Shown here: positions 11,502-23,359 of the stretch, piece by piece
How positions within the stretch are numbered: the first letter of the stretch is position 1
How the letters are laid out: every line of letters starts with the position of its first letter
Origin: Argentina anserina
Lineage: Eukaryota > Streptophyta > Magnoliopsida > Rosales > Rosaceae
Length of the DNA stretch: 64,000 bases
Assembly (NCBI RefSeq): GCF_933775445.1
Contig: NW_026089507.1
Location: 248,001 to 312,000, forward strand
Direction of reading: 5' to 3'
Position numbers and translations under genes: made by a program
Notes under the pieces: generated by a model
Seen by the model: the letters and a program-made list of their open reading frames with translations, nothing else
The model's database searches: none
Told to the model about the DNA's origin: nothing

Positions 11502-12432
11502 AGGAACCAAGGGAGGAGAGGCTGCTCGGTTTTGGGCTGCTTGGTCCATCAATACATGGCTGTGATCTCTCCTCAATGAATGCATCGAATGGCTGCCCTT
11601 GTTCCTGCGAAAATTCAGTCTTTATCTCCTTATTTCTCTAGGGTTACATGGGCTGGACTCTCCTTGTATTTTGCTGAATGATAGGCACGGAAAAGCTTCC
11701 TTCACAAGCTGAATAGATAGGGCACGGCTCTCTTTGATTGAATGGAAGGATAGCACGACTGAAACTCCTTCTTTTTCTCTAGATATTATCTCCAAAATTC
11801 TGAAATTAATCTCCCTTTAAAACCTGAATGGTAGCTCGGCATAGGACTCCTTCTCCATGTAGTACACGGCCTCCTTAATTCCCTCCTTGAATTATCTCTT
11901 CAAATCTGAAAATAAGAAAAGAATAACATAAGTAAAAGATAATTCATTCGAAATTCATGTCTTAATCTAGACAATAGTTGTCTTAAAAAGACATATGAAA
12001 TAGATGAGCTCAACTAGATTAGGAAAGTTTCTAATTTGCAAAAAAAGGAAACTTACTAGAATAAGAAAGTTACTAGAACAAGGAAGTTCATTTAGGAAAG
12101 TTTCGTAATAAGAGTTTGAGTTCAAGTAGGACTTTCCAAAATGGTACGTTTCCTAGTCTAACAAGGATTCCTAATGCAAACATGACTCTCAAGATATCGC
12201 CAATGCGACCAAAACGTCGAAAGATGAAGACTCCTAATTCAACTAGGTTTCCTAGTCCTATAAGGATTCCTACTCAAACTAGGACTCTAGACCAATTCTT
12301 CGTTTTTAACTCGTGTAAGCACAAAAACACATCCATAACCATCCAAGACTCCTATTGTGACTCAATGACTCGATATTACAACAATAAGGGTTAAGCAAAG
12401 TACAATTGGAGGTAGAAACATATTAAGAACGT

Positions 12433-12445
12433 AGCACAAAGTGCT
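12433..12445 (-). other. U3-end hairpin of the solo LTR
   Basis: On the minus strand this reads AGCAC-TTT-GTGCT, identical to 1208-1220 of the left LTR. Confidence 0.5.
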
Positions 12446-12452
12446 CCTATCA

Positions 12453-12457
12453 GTATC
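12453..12457 (+). repeat. Target-site duplication GTATC, right of solo LTR
   Basis: This is the second copy of the 5-bp duplication made on insertion. It is followed by TTTCTGTAAGG, the normal continuation of the monomer. Confidence 0.9.
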
Positions 12458-15400
12458 TTTCTGTAAGGCTTCTGATGCGAGTTTCTATTGTATTTGAGAG
12501 TTTTGCAAGTGTGGGAGTGTGTTTCTTTCAAACTGAGTATCTTTACATCGTTTGCGTATCTTTACTATTCCAATTGAGTATCTTTTCATCGTTTGCGTAT
12601 CTTTACTATTCCAATTGTGTATCTTTTCATTTCTCGTTTGAGTATCTTTCTTTAAGGATTCTGATGCGAGTTTCTATTGAATTTGAGAGTTTTGCAAGTG
12701 TGGGAGTGTGTTTCTTTCAAACTGAGTATCTTTACATCGTTTGCGTATCTTTACTATTCCAATTGTGTATCTTTACATCGTTTGCGTATCTTTACTATTC
12801 CAATTGTGTATCTTTTCATTTCTCATTTGAGTATATTTCTGTAAGGATTCTGATGCGAGTTTCTATTGAATTTGAGAGTTTTGCAAGTGTGGGAGTGTGT
12901 TTCTTTCAAACTGAGTATCTTTACATCGTTTGCGTATCTTTACTATTCCAATTGTGTTTCTTTTCATTTCTCGTTTGAGTATCTTTCTGTAAGGCTTCTG
13001 ATGCGAGTTTCTATTGTATTTGAGAGTTTTGCAAGTGTGGGAGTGTGTTTCTTTCAAACTGAGTATCTTTACATCGTTTGCGTATTTTTACTATTCCAAT
13101 TGTGTATCTTTACATCGTTTGCGTATCTTTACTATTCCAATTGTGTATCTTTTCATTTCTCGTTTGAGTATCTTTCTGTAAGGATTCTGATGCGAGTTTC
13201 TATTGTATTTGAGAGTTTTGCAAGTGTGGGAGTGTGTTTCTTTCAAACTGAGTATCTTTTCATCGTTTGGTATCTTTACTATTCCAATTGTGTATCTTTA
13301 CATCGTTTGCGTATCTTTACTATTTCAATTGTGTATTTTTTCATTTCTCGTTTGAGTATCTTTCTGTAAGGCTTCTGATGCGAGTTTCTATTGTATTTGA
13401 GAGTTTTGCAAGTGTGGGAGTGTGTTTCTTTCAAACTGAGTATCTTTACATCTCTTGCGTATCTTTACTATTCCAATTGTGTATTTTTTCATTTCTCGTT
13501 TGAGTATCTTTCTGTAAGGCTTCTGATGCGAGTTTCTATTGTATTTGAGAGTTTTGCAAGTGTGGGAGTGTGTTTCTTTCAAACTGAGTATCTTTACATC
13601 GTTTGCGTATCTTTACTATTCCAATTGTGTATCTTTACATCGTTTGCGTATCTTTACTATTCCAATTGTGTATCTTTTCATTTCTCGTTTGAGTATCTTT
13701 CTGTAAGGATTCTGATGCGAGTTTCTATTGAATTTGAGAGTTTTGCAAGTTTGGGAGTGTGTTTCTTTCAAACTGAGTATCTTTACATCGTTTGCGTATC
13801 TTTACTATTCCAATTGTGTATCTTTTCATTTCTCGTTTGCGTATCTTTACTATTCCAATTGTGTATTTTTTCATTTCTCGTTTGAGTATCTTTCTGTAAG
13901 GCTTCTGATGCGAGTTTCTATTGTATTTGAGAGTTTTGCAAGTGTGGGAGTGTGTTTCTTTCAACCTGAGTATCTTTACATCGTTTACGTATCTTTACTA
14001 TTCCAATTGTGTATCTTTACATCGTTTGCGTATCTTTACTATTCCAATTGTGTATCTTTTCATTTCTCGTTTGAGTATCTTTCTTTAAGGATTCTGATGC
14101 GAGTTTCTATTGAATTTGAGAGTTTTGCAAGTGTGGGAGTGTGTTTCTTTCAAACTGAGTATCTTTACATCGTTTGCGTATCTTTAATATTCCAATTGTG
14201 TATCTTTACATCGTTTGCGTATCTTTACTATTCCAATTGTGTATCTTTTCATTTCTCATTTGAGTATATTTCTGTAAGGATTCTGATGCGAGTTTCTATT
14301 GAATTTGAGAGTTTTGCAAGTGTGGGAGTGTGTTTCTTTCAAACTGAGTATCTTTACATCGTTTGCGTATCTTTACTATTCCAATTGTGTTTCTTTTCAT
14401 TTCTCGTTTGAGTATCTTTCTGTAAGGCTTATGATGCGAGTTTCTATTGTATTTGAGAGTTTTGCAAGTGTGGGAGTGTGTTTCTTTCAAACTGAGTATC
14501 TTTACATCGTTTGCGTATCTTTACTATTCCAATTGTGTATCTTTACATCGTTTGCGTATCTTTACTATTCCAATTGTGTATTTTTTCATTTCTCGTTTGA
14601 GTATCTTTCTGTAAGGCTTCTGATGCGAGTTTCTATTGTATTTGAGAGTTTTGCAAGTGTGGGAGTGTGTTTCTTTCAAACTGAGTATCTTTACATCTCT
14701 TGCGTATCTTTACTATTCCAATTGTGTATTTTTTCATTTCTCGTTTGAGTATCTTTCTGTAAGGCTTCTGATGCGAGTTTCTATTGTATTTGAGAGTTTT
14801 GCAAGTGTGGGAGTGTGTTTCTTTCAAACTGAGTATCTTTACATCGTTTGCGTATCTTTACTATTCCAATTGTGTTTCTTTTCATTTCTCGTTTGAGTAT
14901 CTTTCTGTAAGGCTTCTTATGCGAGTTTCTATTGTATTTGAGAGTTTTGCAAGTGTGGGAGTGTGTTTCTTTCAAACTGAGTATCTTTACATCGTTTGCG
15001 TATTTTTACTATTCCAATTGTGTATCTTTACATCGTTTGCGTATCTTTACTATTCCAATTGTGTATCTTTTCATTTCTCGTTTGAGTATCTTTCTGTAAG
15101 GATTCTGATGCGAGTTTCTATTGAATTTGAGAGTTTTGCAAGTGTGGGAGTGTGTTTCTTTCAAACTGAGTATCTTTACATCGTTTGCGTATCTTTACTA
15201 TTCCAATTGTGTATCTTTACATCGTTTGCGTATCTTTACTATTCCAATTGTGTATCTTTTCATTTCTCGTTTGAGTATCTTTCTGTAAGGATTCTGATGC
15301 GAGTTTCTATTGAATTTGAGAGTTTTGCAAGTGTGGGAGTGTGTTTCTTTCAAACTGAGTATCTTTACATCGTTTGCGTATCTTTACTATTCCAATTGTG

Positions 15401-17352
15401 TATCTTTACATCGTTTGCGTATCTTTTCTATTCTAATTGTGTATCTTTTCATTTCTCGTTTGAGTATCTTTCTGTAAGGATTCTGATGCGAGTTTCTATT
15501 GAATTTGAGAGTTTTGCAAGTGTGGGAGTGTGTTTCTTTCAAACTGAGTATCTTTACATCGTTTGCGTATCTTTACTATTCCAATTGTGTTTCTGTTCAT
15601 TTCTCGTTTGAGTATCTTTCTGTAAGGCTTCTGATGCGAGTTTCTATTGTATTTGAGAGTTTTGCAAGTGTGGGAGTGTGTTTCTTTCAAACTGAGTATC
15701 TTTTCATCGTTTGCGTATCTTTACTATTCCAATTGTGTATCTTTACATCGTTTGCGTATCTTTACTATTCCAATTGTGTATCTTTTCATTTCTCGTTTGA
15801 GTATCTTTCTGTAAGGCTTTCTGATGCGAGTTTCTATTGAATTTGAGAGTTTTCCAAGTGTGGGAGTGTGTTTCTTTCAAACTGAGTATCTTTACATCGT
15901 TTGCGTATCTTTACTATTCCAATTGTGTATCTTTACATCGTTTGCGTATCTTTACTATTCCAATTGTGTATCTTTTCATTTCTCGTTTGAGTATATTTCT
16001 GTAAGGCTTCTGAAGCGAGTTTCTATTCAATTTGAGAGTTTTGCAAGTGTGGGAGTGTGTTTCTTTCCAACTGAGTATCTTTACATCGTTTGCGTATCTT
16101 TACTATTCCAATTGTGTATCTTTACATCGTTTGCGTATCTTTACTATTCCAATTGTGTATTTTTTCATTTCTCGTTTGAGTATCTTTCTGTAAGGCTTCT
16201 GATGCGAGTTTCTATTGTATTTGAGAGTTTTGCAAGTGTGGGAGTGTGTTTCTTTCAAACTGAGTATCTTTACATCGTTTGCGTATCTTTACTATTCCAA
16301 TTGTGTATCTTTACATCGTTTGCGTATCTTTACTATTCCAATTGTGTATCTTTTCATTTCTCGTTTGAGTATCTTTCTGTAAGGATTCTGATGCGAGTTT
16401 TTATTGAATTTGAGAGTTTTGCAAGTGTGGGAGTGTGTTTCTTTCAAACTGAGTATCTTTACATCGTTTGCGTATCTTTACTATTCCAATTGTGTATCTT
16501 TACATCGTTTGCGTATCTTTACTATTCCAATTGTGTATTTTTTCATTTCTCGTTTGAGTATCTTTCTGTAAGGCTTCTGATGCGAGTTTCTATTGTATTT
16601 GAGAGTTTTGCAAGTGTGGGAGTGTGTTTCTTTCCAACTGAGTATCTTTACATCGTTTGCGTATCTTTACTATTCCAATTGTGTATCTTTACATCGTTTG
16701 CGTATCTTTACTATTCCAATTGTGTATTTTTTCATTTCTCGTTTGAGTATCTTTCTGTAAGGCTTCTGATGCGAGTTTCTATTGTATTTGAGAGTTTTGC
16801 AAGTGTGGGAGTGTGTTTCTTTCAAACTGAGTATCTTTACATCGTTTGCGTATCTTTACTATTCCAATTGTGTATCTTTACATCGTTTGCGTATCTTTAC
16901 TATTCCAATTGTGTATCTTTTCATTTCTCGTTTGAGTATCTTTCTGTAAGGATTCTGATGCGAGTTTCTATTGAATTTGAGAGTTTTGCAAGTGTGGGAG
17001 TGTGTTTCTTTCAAACTGAGTATCTTTACATCGTTTGCGTATCTTTACTATTCCAATTGTGTATCTTTACATCGTTTGCGTATCTTTACTATTCCAATTG
17101 TGTATTTTTTCATTTCTCGTTTGAGTATCTTTCTGTAAGGCTTCTGATGCGAGTTTCTATTGTATTTGAGAGTTTTGCAAGTGTGGGACTGTGTTTCTTT
17201 CAACCTGAGTATCTTTACATCGTTTGCGTATCTTTACTATTCCAATTGTATATCTTTACATCGTTTGCGTATCTTTACTATTCCAATTGTGTATCTTTTC
17301 ATTTCTCGTTTGAGTATCTTTCTGTAAGGATTCTGATGCGAGTTTCTATTGA

Positions 17353-20300
17353 ATTTGAGAGTTTTGCAAGTGTGGGAGTGTGTTTCTTTCAAACTGAGTA
17401 TCTTTACATCGTTTGCGTATCTTTACTATTCCAATTGTGTATCTTTACATCGTTTGCGTATCTTTACTATTCCAATTGTGTATCTTTTCATTTCTCATTT
17501 GAGTATATTTCTGTAAGGATTCTGATGCGAGTTTCTATTGAATTTGAGAGTTTTGCAAGTGTGGGAGTGTGTTTCTTTCAAACTGAGTATCTTTACATCG
17601 TTTGCGTATCTTTACTATTCCAATTGTGTTTCTGTTCATTTCTCGTTTGAGTATCTTTCTGTAAGGCTTCTGATGCGAGTTTCTATTGTATTTGAGAGTT
17701 TTGCAAGTGTGGGAGTGTGTTTCTTTCAAACTGAGTATCTTTACATCGTTTGCGTATCTTTACTATTCCAATTGTGTATCTTTACATCGTTTGCGTATCT
17801 TTACTATTCCAATTGTGTATCTTTTCATTTCTCGTTTGAGTATCTTTCTGTAAGGATTCTGATGCGAGTTGTTATTGAATTTGAGAGTTTTGCAAGTGTG
17901 GGAGTGTGTTTCTTTCAAACTGAGTATCTTTACATCGTTTGCGTATCTTTACTATTCCAATTGTGTATCTTTACATCGTTTGCGTATCTTTACTATTCCA
18001 ATTGTGTATTTTTTCATTTCTCGTTTGAGTATCTTTCTGTAAGGCTTCTGATGCGAGTTTCTATTGTATTTGAGAGTTTTGCAAGTGTGGGAGTGTGTTT
18101 CTTTCAAACTGAGTATCTTTACATCGTTTGCGTATCTTTACTATTCCAATTGTGTATCTTTACATCGTTTGCGTATCTTTACTATTCCAATTGTGTATCT
18201 TTTCATTTATCGTTTGAGTATCTTTCTGTAAGGCTTTCTGATGCGAGTTTCTATTGAATTTGAGAGTTTTCCAAGTGTGGGAGTGTGTTTCTTTCAAACT
18301 GAGTATCTTTACATCGTTTGCGTATCTTTACTATTCCAATTGTGGAGCTTTACATCGTTTGCGTATCTTTACTATTCCAATTGTGTATCTTTTCATTTCT
18401 CGTTTGAGTATCTTTCTGTAAGGCTTCTGAAGCGAGTTTCTATTGAATTTGAGAGTTTTGCAAGTGTGGGAGTGTGTTTCTTTCAAACTGAGTATCTTTA
18501 CATCGTTTGCGTATCTTTACTATTCCAATTGTGTATCTTTACATCGTTTGCGTATCTTTACTATTCCAATTGTGTTTCTTTTCATTTCTCGTTTGAGTAT
18601 CTTTCTGTAAGGCTTCTGATGCGAGTTTCTATTGTATTTGAGAGTTTTGCAAGTGTGGGAGTGTGTTTCTTTCAAACTGAGTATCTTTACATCGTTTGCG
18701 TATCTTTACTATTCCAATTGAGTATCTTTTCATCGTTTGCGTATCTTTACTATTCCAATTGTGTATCTTTTCATTTCTCGTTTGAGTATCTTTCTGTAAG
18801 GCTTCTGATGCGAGTTTCTATTGTATTTGAGAGTTTTGCAAGTGTGGGAGTGTGTTTCTTTCAAACTGAGTATCTTTACATCGTTTGCGTATCTTTACTA
18901 TTCCAATTGTGTATCTTTACATCGTTTGCGTATCTTTACTATTCCAATTGTGTATCTTTTCATTTCTCATTTGAGTATATTTCTGTAAGGATTCTGATGC
19001 GAGTTTCTATTGAATTTGAGAGTTTTGCAAGTGTGGGAGTGTGTTTCTTTCAAACTGAGTATCTTTACATCGTTTGCGTATCTTTACTATTCCAATTGTG
19101 TTTCTGTTCATTTCTCGTTTGAGTATCTTTCTGTAAGGCTTCTGATGCGAGTTTCTATTGTATTTGAGAGTTTTGCAAGTGTGGGAGTGTGTTTCTTTCA
19201 AACTGAGTATCTTTACATCGTTTGCGTATCTTTACTATTCCAATTGTGTATCTTTACATCGTTTGCGTATCTTTACTATTCCAATTGTGTATCTTTTCAT
19301 TTCTCGTTTGAGTATCTTTCTGTAAGGATTCTGATGCGAGTTGTTATTGAATTTGAGAGTTTTGCAAGTGTGGGAGTGTGTTTCTTTCAAACTGAGTATC
19401 TTTACATCGTTTGCGTATCTTTACTATTCCAATTGTGTATCTTTACATCGTTTGCGTATCTTTACTATTCCAATTGTGTATTTTTTCATTTCTCGTTTGA
19501 GTATCTTTCTGTAAGGCTTCTGATGCGAGTTTCTATTGTATTTGAGAGTTTTGCAAGTGTGGGAGTGTGTTTCTTTCAAACTGAGTATCTTTACATCGTT
19601 TGCGTATCTTTACTATTCCAATTGTGTATCTTTACATCGTTTGCGTATCTTTACTATTCCAATTGTGTATCTTTTCATTTCTCGTTTGAGTATCTTTCTG
19701 TAAGGCTTTCTGATGCGAGTTTCTATTGAATTTGAGAGTTTTCCAAGTGTGGGAGTGTGTTTCTTTCAAACTGAGTATCTTTACATCGTTTGCGTATCTT
19801 TACTATTCCAATTGTGGAGCTTTACATCGTTTGCGTATCTTTACTATTCCAATTGTGTATCTTTTCATTTCTCGTTTGAGTATATTTCTGTAAGGCTTCT
19901 GAAGCGAGTTTCTATTGAATTTGAGAGTTTTGCAAGTGTGGGAGTGTGTTTCTTTCAAACTGAGTATCTTTACATCGTTTGCGTATCTTTACTATTCCAA
20001 TTGTGTATCTTTACATCGTTTGCGTATCTTTACTATTCCAATTGTGTTTCTTTTCATTTCTCGTTTGAGTATCTTTCTGTAAGGCTTCTGATGCGAGTTT
20101 CTATTGTATTTGAGAGTTTTGCAAGTGTGGGAGTGTGTTTCTTTCAAACTGAGTATCTTTACATCGTTTGCGTATCTTTACTATTCCAATTGAGTATCTT
20201 TTCATCGTTTGCGTATCTTTACTATTCCAATTGTGTATCTTTTCATTTCTCGTTTGAGTATCTTTCTGTAAGGCTTCTGATGCGAGTTTCTATTGTATTT

Positions 20301-23300
20301 GAGAGTTTTGCAAGTGTGGGAGTGTGTTTCTTTCAAACTGAGTATCTTTACATCGTTTGCGTATCTTTACTATTCCAATTGTGTATCTTTACATCGTTTG
20401 CGTATCTTTACTATTCCAATTGTGTATCTTTTCATTTCTCATTTGAGTATATTTCTGTAAGGATTCTGATGCGAGTTTCTATTGAATTTGAGAGTTTTGC
20501 AAGTGTGGGAGTGTGTTTCTTTCAAACTGAGTATCTTTACATCGTTTGCGTATCTTTACTATTCCAATTGTGTTTCTGTTCATTTCTCGTTTGAGTATCT
20601 TTCTGTAAGGCTTCTGATGCGAGTTTCTATTGTATTTGAGAGTTTTGCAAGTGTGGGAGTGTGTTTCTTTCAAACTGAGTATCTTTACATCGTTTGCGTA
20701 TCTTTACTATTCCAATTGTGTATCTTTACATCGTTTGCGTATCTTTACTATTCCAATTGTGTATCTTTTCATTTCTCGTTTGAGTATCTTTCTGTAAGGA
20801 TTCTGATGCGAGTTGTTATTGAATTTGAGAGTTTTGCAAGTGTGGGAGTGTGTTTCTTTCAAACTGAGTATCTTTACATCGTTTGCGTATCTTTACTATT
20901 CCAATTGTGTATCTTTACATCGTTTGCGTATCTTTACTATTCCAATTGTGTATTTTTTCATTTCTCGTTTGAGTATCTTTCTGTAAGGCTTCTGATGCGA
21001 GTTTCTATTGTATTTGAGAGTTTTGCAAGTGTGGGAGTGTGTTTCTTTCAAACTGAGTATCTTTACATCGTTTGCGTATCTTTACTATTCCAATTGTGTA
21101 TCTTTACATCGTTTGCGTATCTTTACTATTCCAATTGTGTATCTTTTCATTTCTCGTTTGAGTATCTTTCTGTAAGGCTTTCTGATGCGAGTTTCTATTG
21201 AATTTGAGAGTTTTCCAAGTGTGGGAGTGTGTTTCTTTCAAACTGAGTATCTTTACATCGTTTGCGTATCTTTACTATTCCAATTGTGGAGCTTTACATC
21301 GTTTGCGTATCTTTACTATTCCAATTGTGTATCTTTTCATTTCTCGTTTGGGTATATTTCTGTAAGGCTTCTGAAGCGAGTTTCTATTGAATTTGAGAGT
21401 TTTGCAAGTGTGGGAGTGTGTTTCTTTCAAACTGAGTATCTTTACATCGTTTGCGTATCTTTACTATTCCAATTGTGTATCTTTACATCGTTTGCGTATC
21501 TTTACTATTCCAATTGTGTTTCTTTTCATTTCTCGTTTGAGTATCTTTCTGTAAGGCTTCTGATGCGAGTTTCTATTGTATTTGAGAGTTTTGCAAGTGT
21601 GGGAGTGTGTTTCTTTCAAACTGAGTATCTTTACATCGTTTGCGTATCTTTACTATTCCAATTGAGTATCTTTTCATCGTTTGCGTATCTTTACTATTCC
21701 AATTGTGTATCTTTTCATTTCTTGTTTGAGTATCTTTCTGTAAGGCTTCTGATGCGAGTTTCTATTGTATTTGAGAGTTTTGCAAGTGTGGGAGTGTGTT
21801 TCTTTCAAACTGAGTATCTTTACATCGTTTGCGTATCTTTACTATTCCAATTGTGTATCTTTACATCGTTTGCGTATCTTTACTATTCCAATTGTGTATC
21901 TTTTCATTTCTCATTTGAGTATATTTCTGTAAGGATTCTGATGCGAGTTTCTATTGAATTTGAGAGTTTTGCAAGTGTGGGAGTGTGTTTCTTTCAAACT
22001 GAGTATCTTTACATCGTTTGCGTATCTTTACTATTCCAATTGTGTTTCTGTTCATTTCTCGTTTGAGTATCTTTCTGTAAGGCTTCTGATGCGAGTTTCT
22101 ATTGTATTTGAGAGTTTTGCAAGTGTGGGAGTGTGTTTCTTTCAAACTGAGTATCTTTACATCGTTTGCGTATCTTTACTATTCCAATTGTGTATCTTTA
22201 CATCGTTTGCGTATCTTTACTATTCCAATTGTGTATCTTTTCATTTCTCGTTTGAGTATCTTTCTGTAAGGATTCTGATGCGAGTTGTTATTGAATTTGA
22301 GAGTTTTGCAAGTGTGGGAGTGTGTTTCTTTCAAACTGAGTATCTTTACATCGTTTGCGTATCTTTACTATTCCAATTGTGTATCTTTACATCGTTTGCG
22401 TATCTTTACTATTCCAATTGTGTATTTTTTCATTTCTCGTTTGAGTATCTTTCTGTAAGGCTTCTGATGCGAGTTTCTATTGTATTTGAGAGTTTTGCAA
22501 GTGTGGGAGTGTGTTTCTTTCAAACTGAGTATCTTTACATCGTTTGCGTATCTTTACTATTCCAATTGTGTATCTTTACATCGTTTGCGTATCTTTACTA
22601 TTCCAATTGTGTATCTTTTCATTTCTCGTTTGAGTATCTTTCTGTAAGGCTTTCTGATGCGAGTTTCTATTGAATTTGAGAGTTTTCCAAGTGTGGGAGT
22701 GTGTTTCTTTCAAACTGAGTATCTTTACATCGTTTGCGTATCTTTACTATTCCAATTGTGGAGCTTTACATCGTTTGCGTATCTTTACTATTCCAATTGT
22801 GTATCTTTTCATTTCTCGTTTGAGTATATTTCTGTAAGGCTTCTGAAGCGAGTTTCTATTGAATTTGAGAGTTTTGCAAGTGTGGGAGTGTGTTTCTTTC
22901 AAACTGAGTATCTTTACATCGTTTGCGTATCTTTACTATTCCAATTGTGTATCTTTACATCGTTTGCGTATCTTTACTATTCCAATTGTGTTTCTTTTCA
23001 TTTCTCGTTTGAGTATCTTTCTGTAAGGCTTCTGATGCGAGTTTCTATTGTATTTGAGAGTTTTGCAAGTGTGGGAGTGTGTTTCTTTCAAACTGAGTAT
23101 CTTTACATCGTTTGCGTATCTTTACTATTCCAATTGAGTATCTTTTCATCGTTTGCGTATCTTTACTATTCCAATTGTGTATCTTTTCATTTCTCGTTTG
23201 AGTATCTTTCTGTAAGGCTTCTGATGCGAGTTTCTATTGTATTTGAGAGTTTTGCAAGTGTGGGAGTGTGTTTCTTTCAAACTGAGTATCTTTACATCGT

Positions 23301-23359
23301 TTGCGTATCTTTACTATTCCAATTGTGTATCTTTACATCGTTTGCGTATCTTTACTATT
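17353..23359 (+). repeat. 1472-bp higher-order repeat, about four tandem copies
   Basis: Private variants recur every 1472 bp. GAGTTGTTATTG is at about 17868, 19340, 20812 and 22284. TTTCTGTTCATT is at about 17627, 19099, 20571 and 22043. CCAATTGAGTATC is at about 18718, 20190, 21662 and 23134. The length fits eight monomers: six of 189 bp, one of 190 and one of 148. Copies differ by only a few substitutions that I saw, e.g. CATTTATCG near 18208, GTTTGGGTATA near 21350 and TTTCTTGTTTG near 21721. The boundaries are set by the first mismatch on each side at the 1472 offset (17352 and 23360). An older, LTR-interrupted relative covers 9.35-12.65 kb. Confidence 0.9.

Larger units (their letters stand above)
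10420..12452 (-). mobile_element. Solo LTR (2033 bp), same family as the 3' LTR at 1201-3236
   Basis: The element runs from TGATAG to CTATCA on + coordinates and is the reverse complement of the LTR at 1201-3236. It has perfect 5-bp GTATC duplications on both sides and no internal region, so it is a solo LTR, the usual product of recombination between the two LTRs of one element. The minus-strand TATA box is at 11492-11501. The U3 end is very similar to the left LTR: the 279 bp at 12116-12394 encode the same 92-residue antisense frame as 1259-1537. Scattered substitutions occur elsewhere, e.g. near 10430 and 11440. The satellite on its two sides joins seamlessly when the LTR and one GTATC are removed. 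Confidence 0.95.

Noticed and set aside
11170..11585. Two 89-codon minus-strand frames in the solo LTR
   Set aside because: They overlap the TATA and leader region, show no domain, and the left LTR differs by changes that do not preserve them.
12116..12394. 92-codon frame identical to the minus-strand frame at 1259-1537
   Set aside because: It lies antisense in the U3 of two LTR copies; identity follows from the LTRs being related. It is basic and Ser/Thr/Pro-rich with no recognisable domain.
1201..12452. A single element or large inverted repeat with arms 1201-3236 and 10420-12452
   Set aside because: The right arm has its own GTATC duplications and an empty site elsewhere, and the left arm is attached to internal retrotransposon sequence. 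They are separate insertions.
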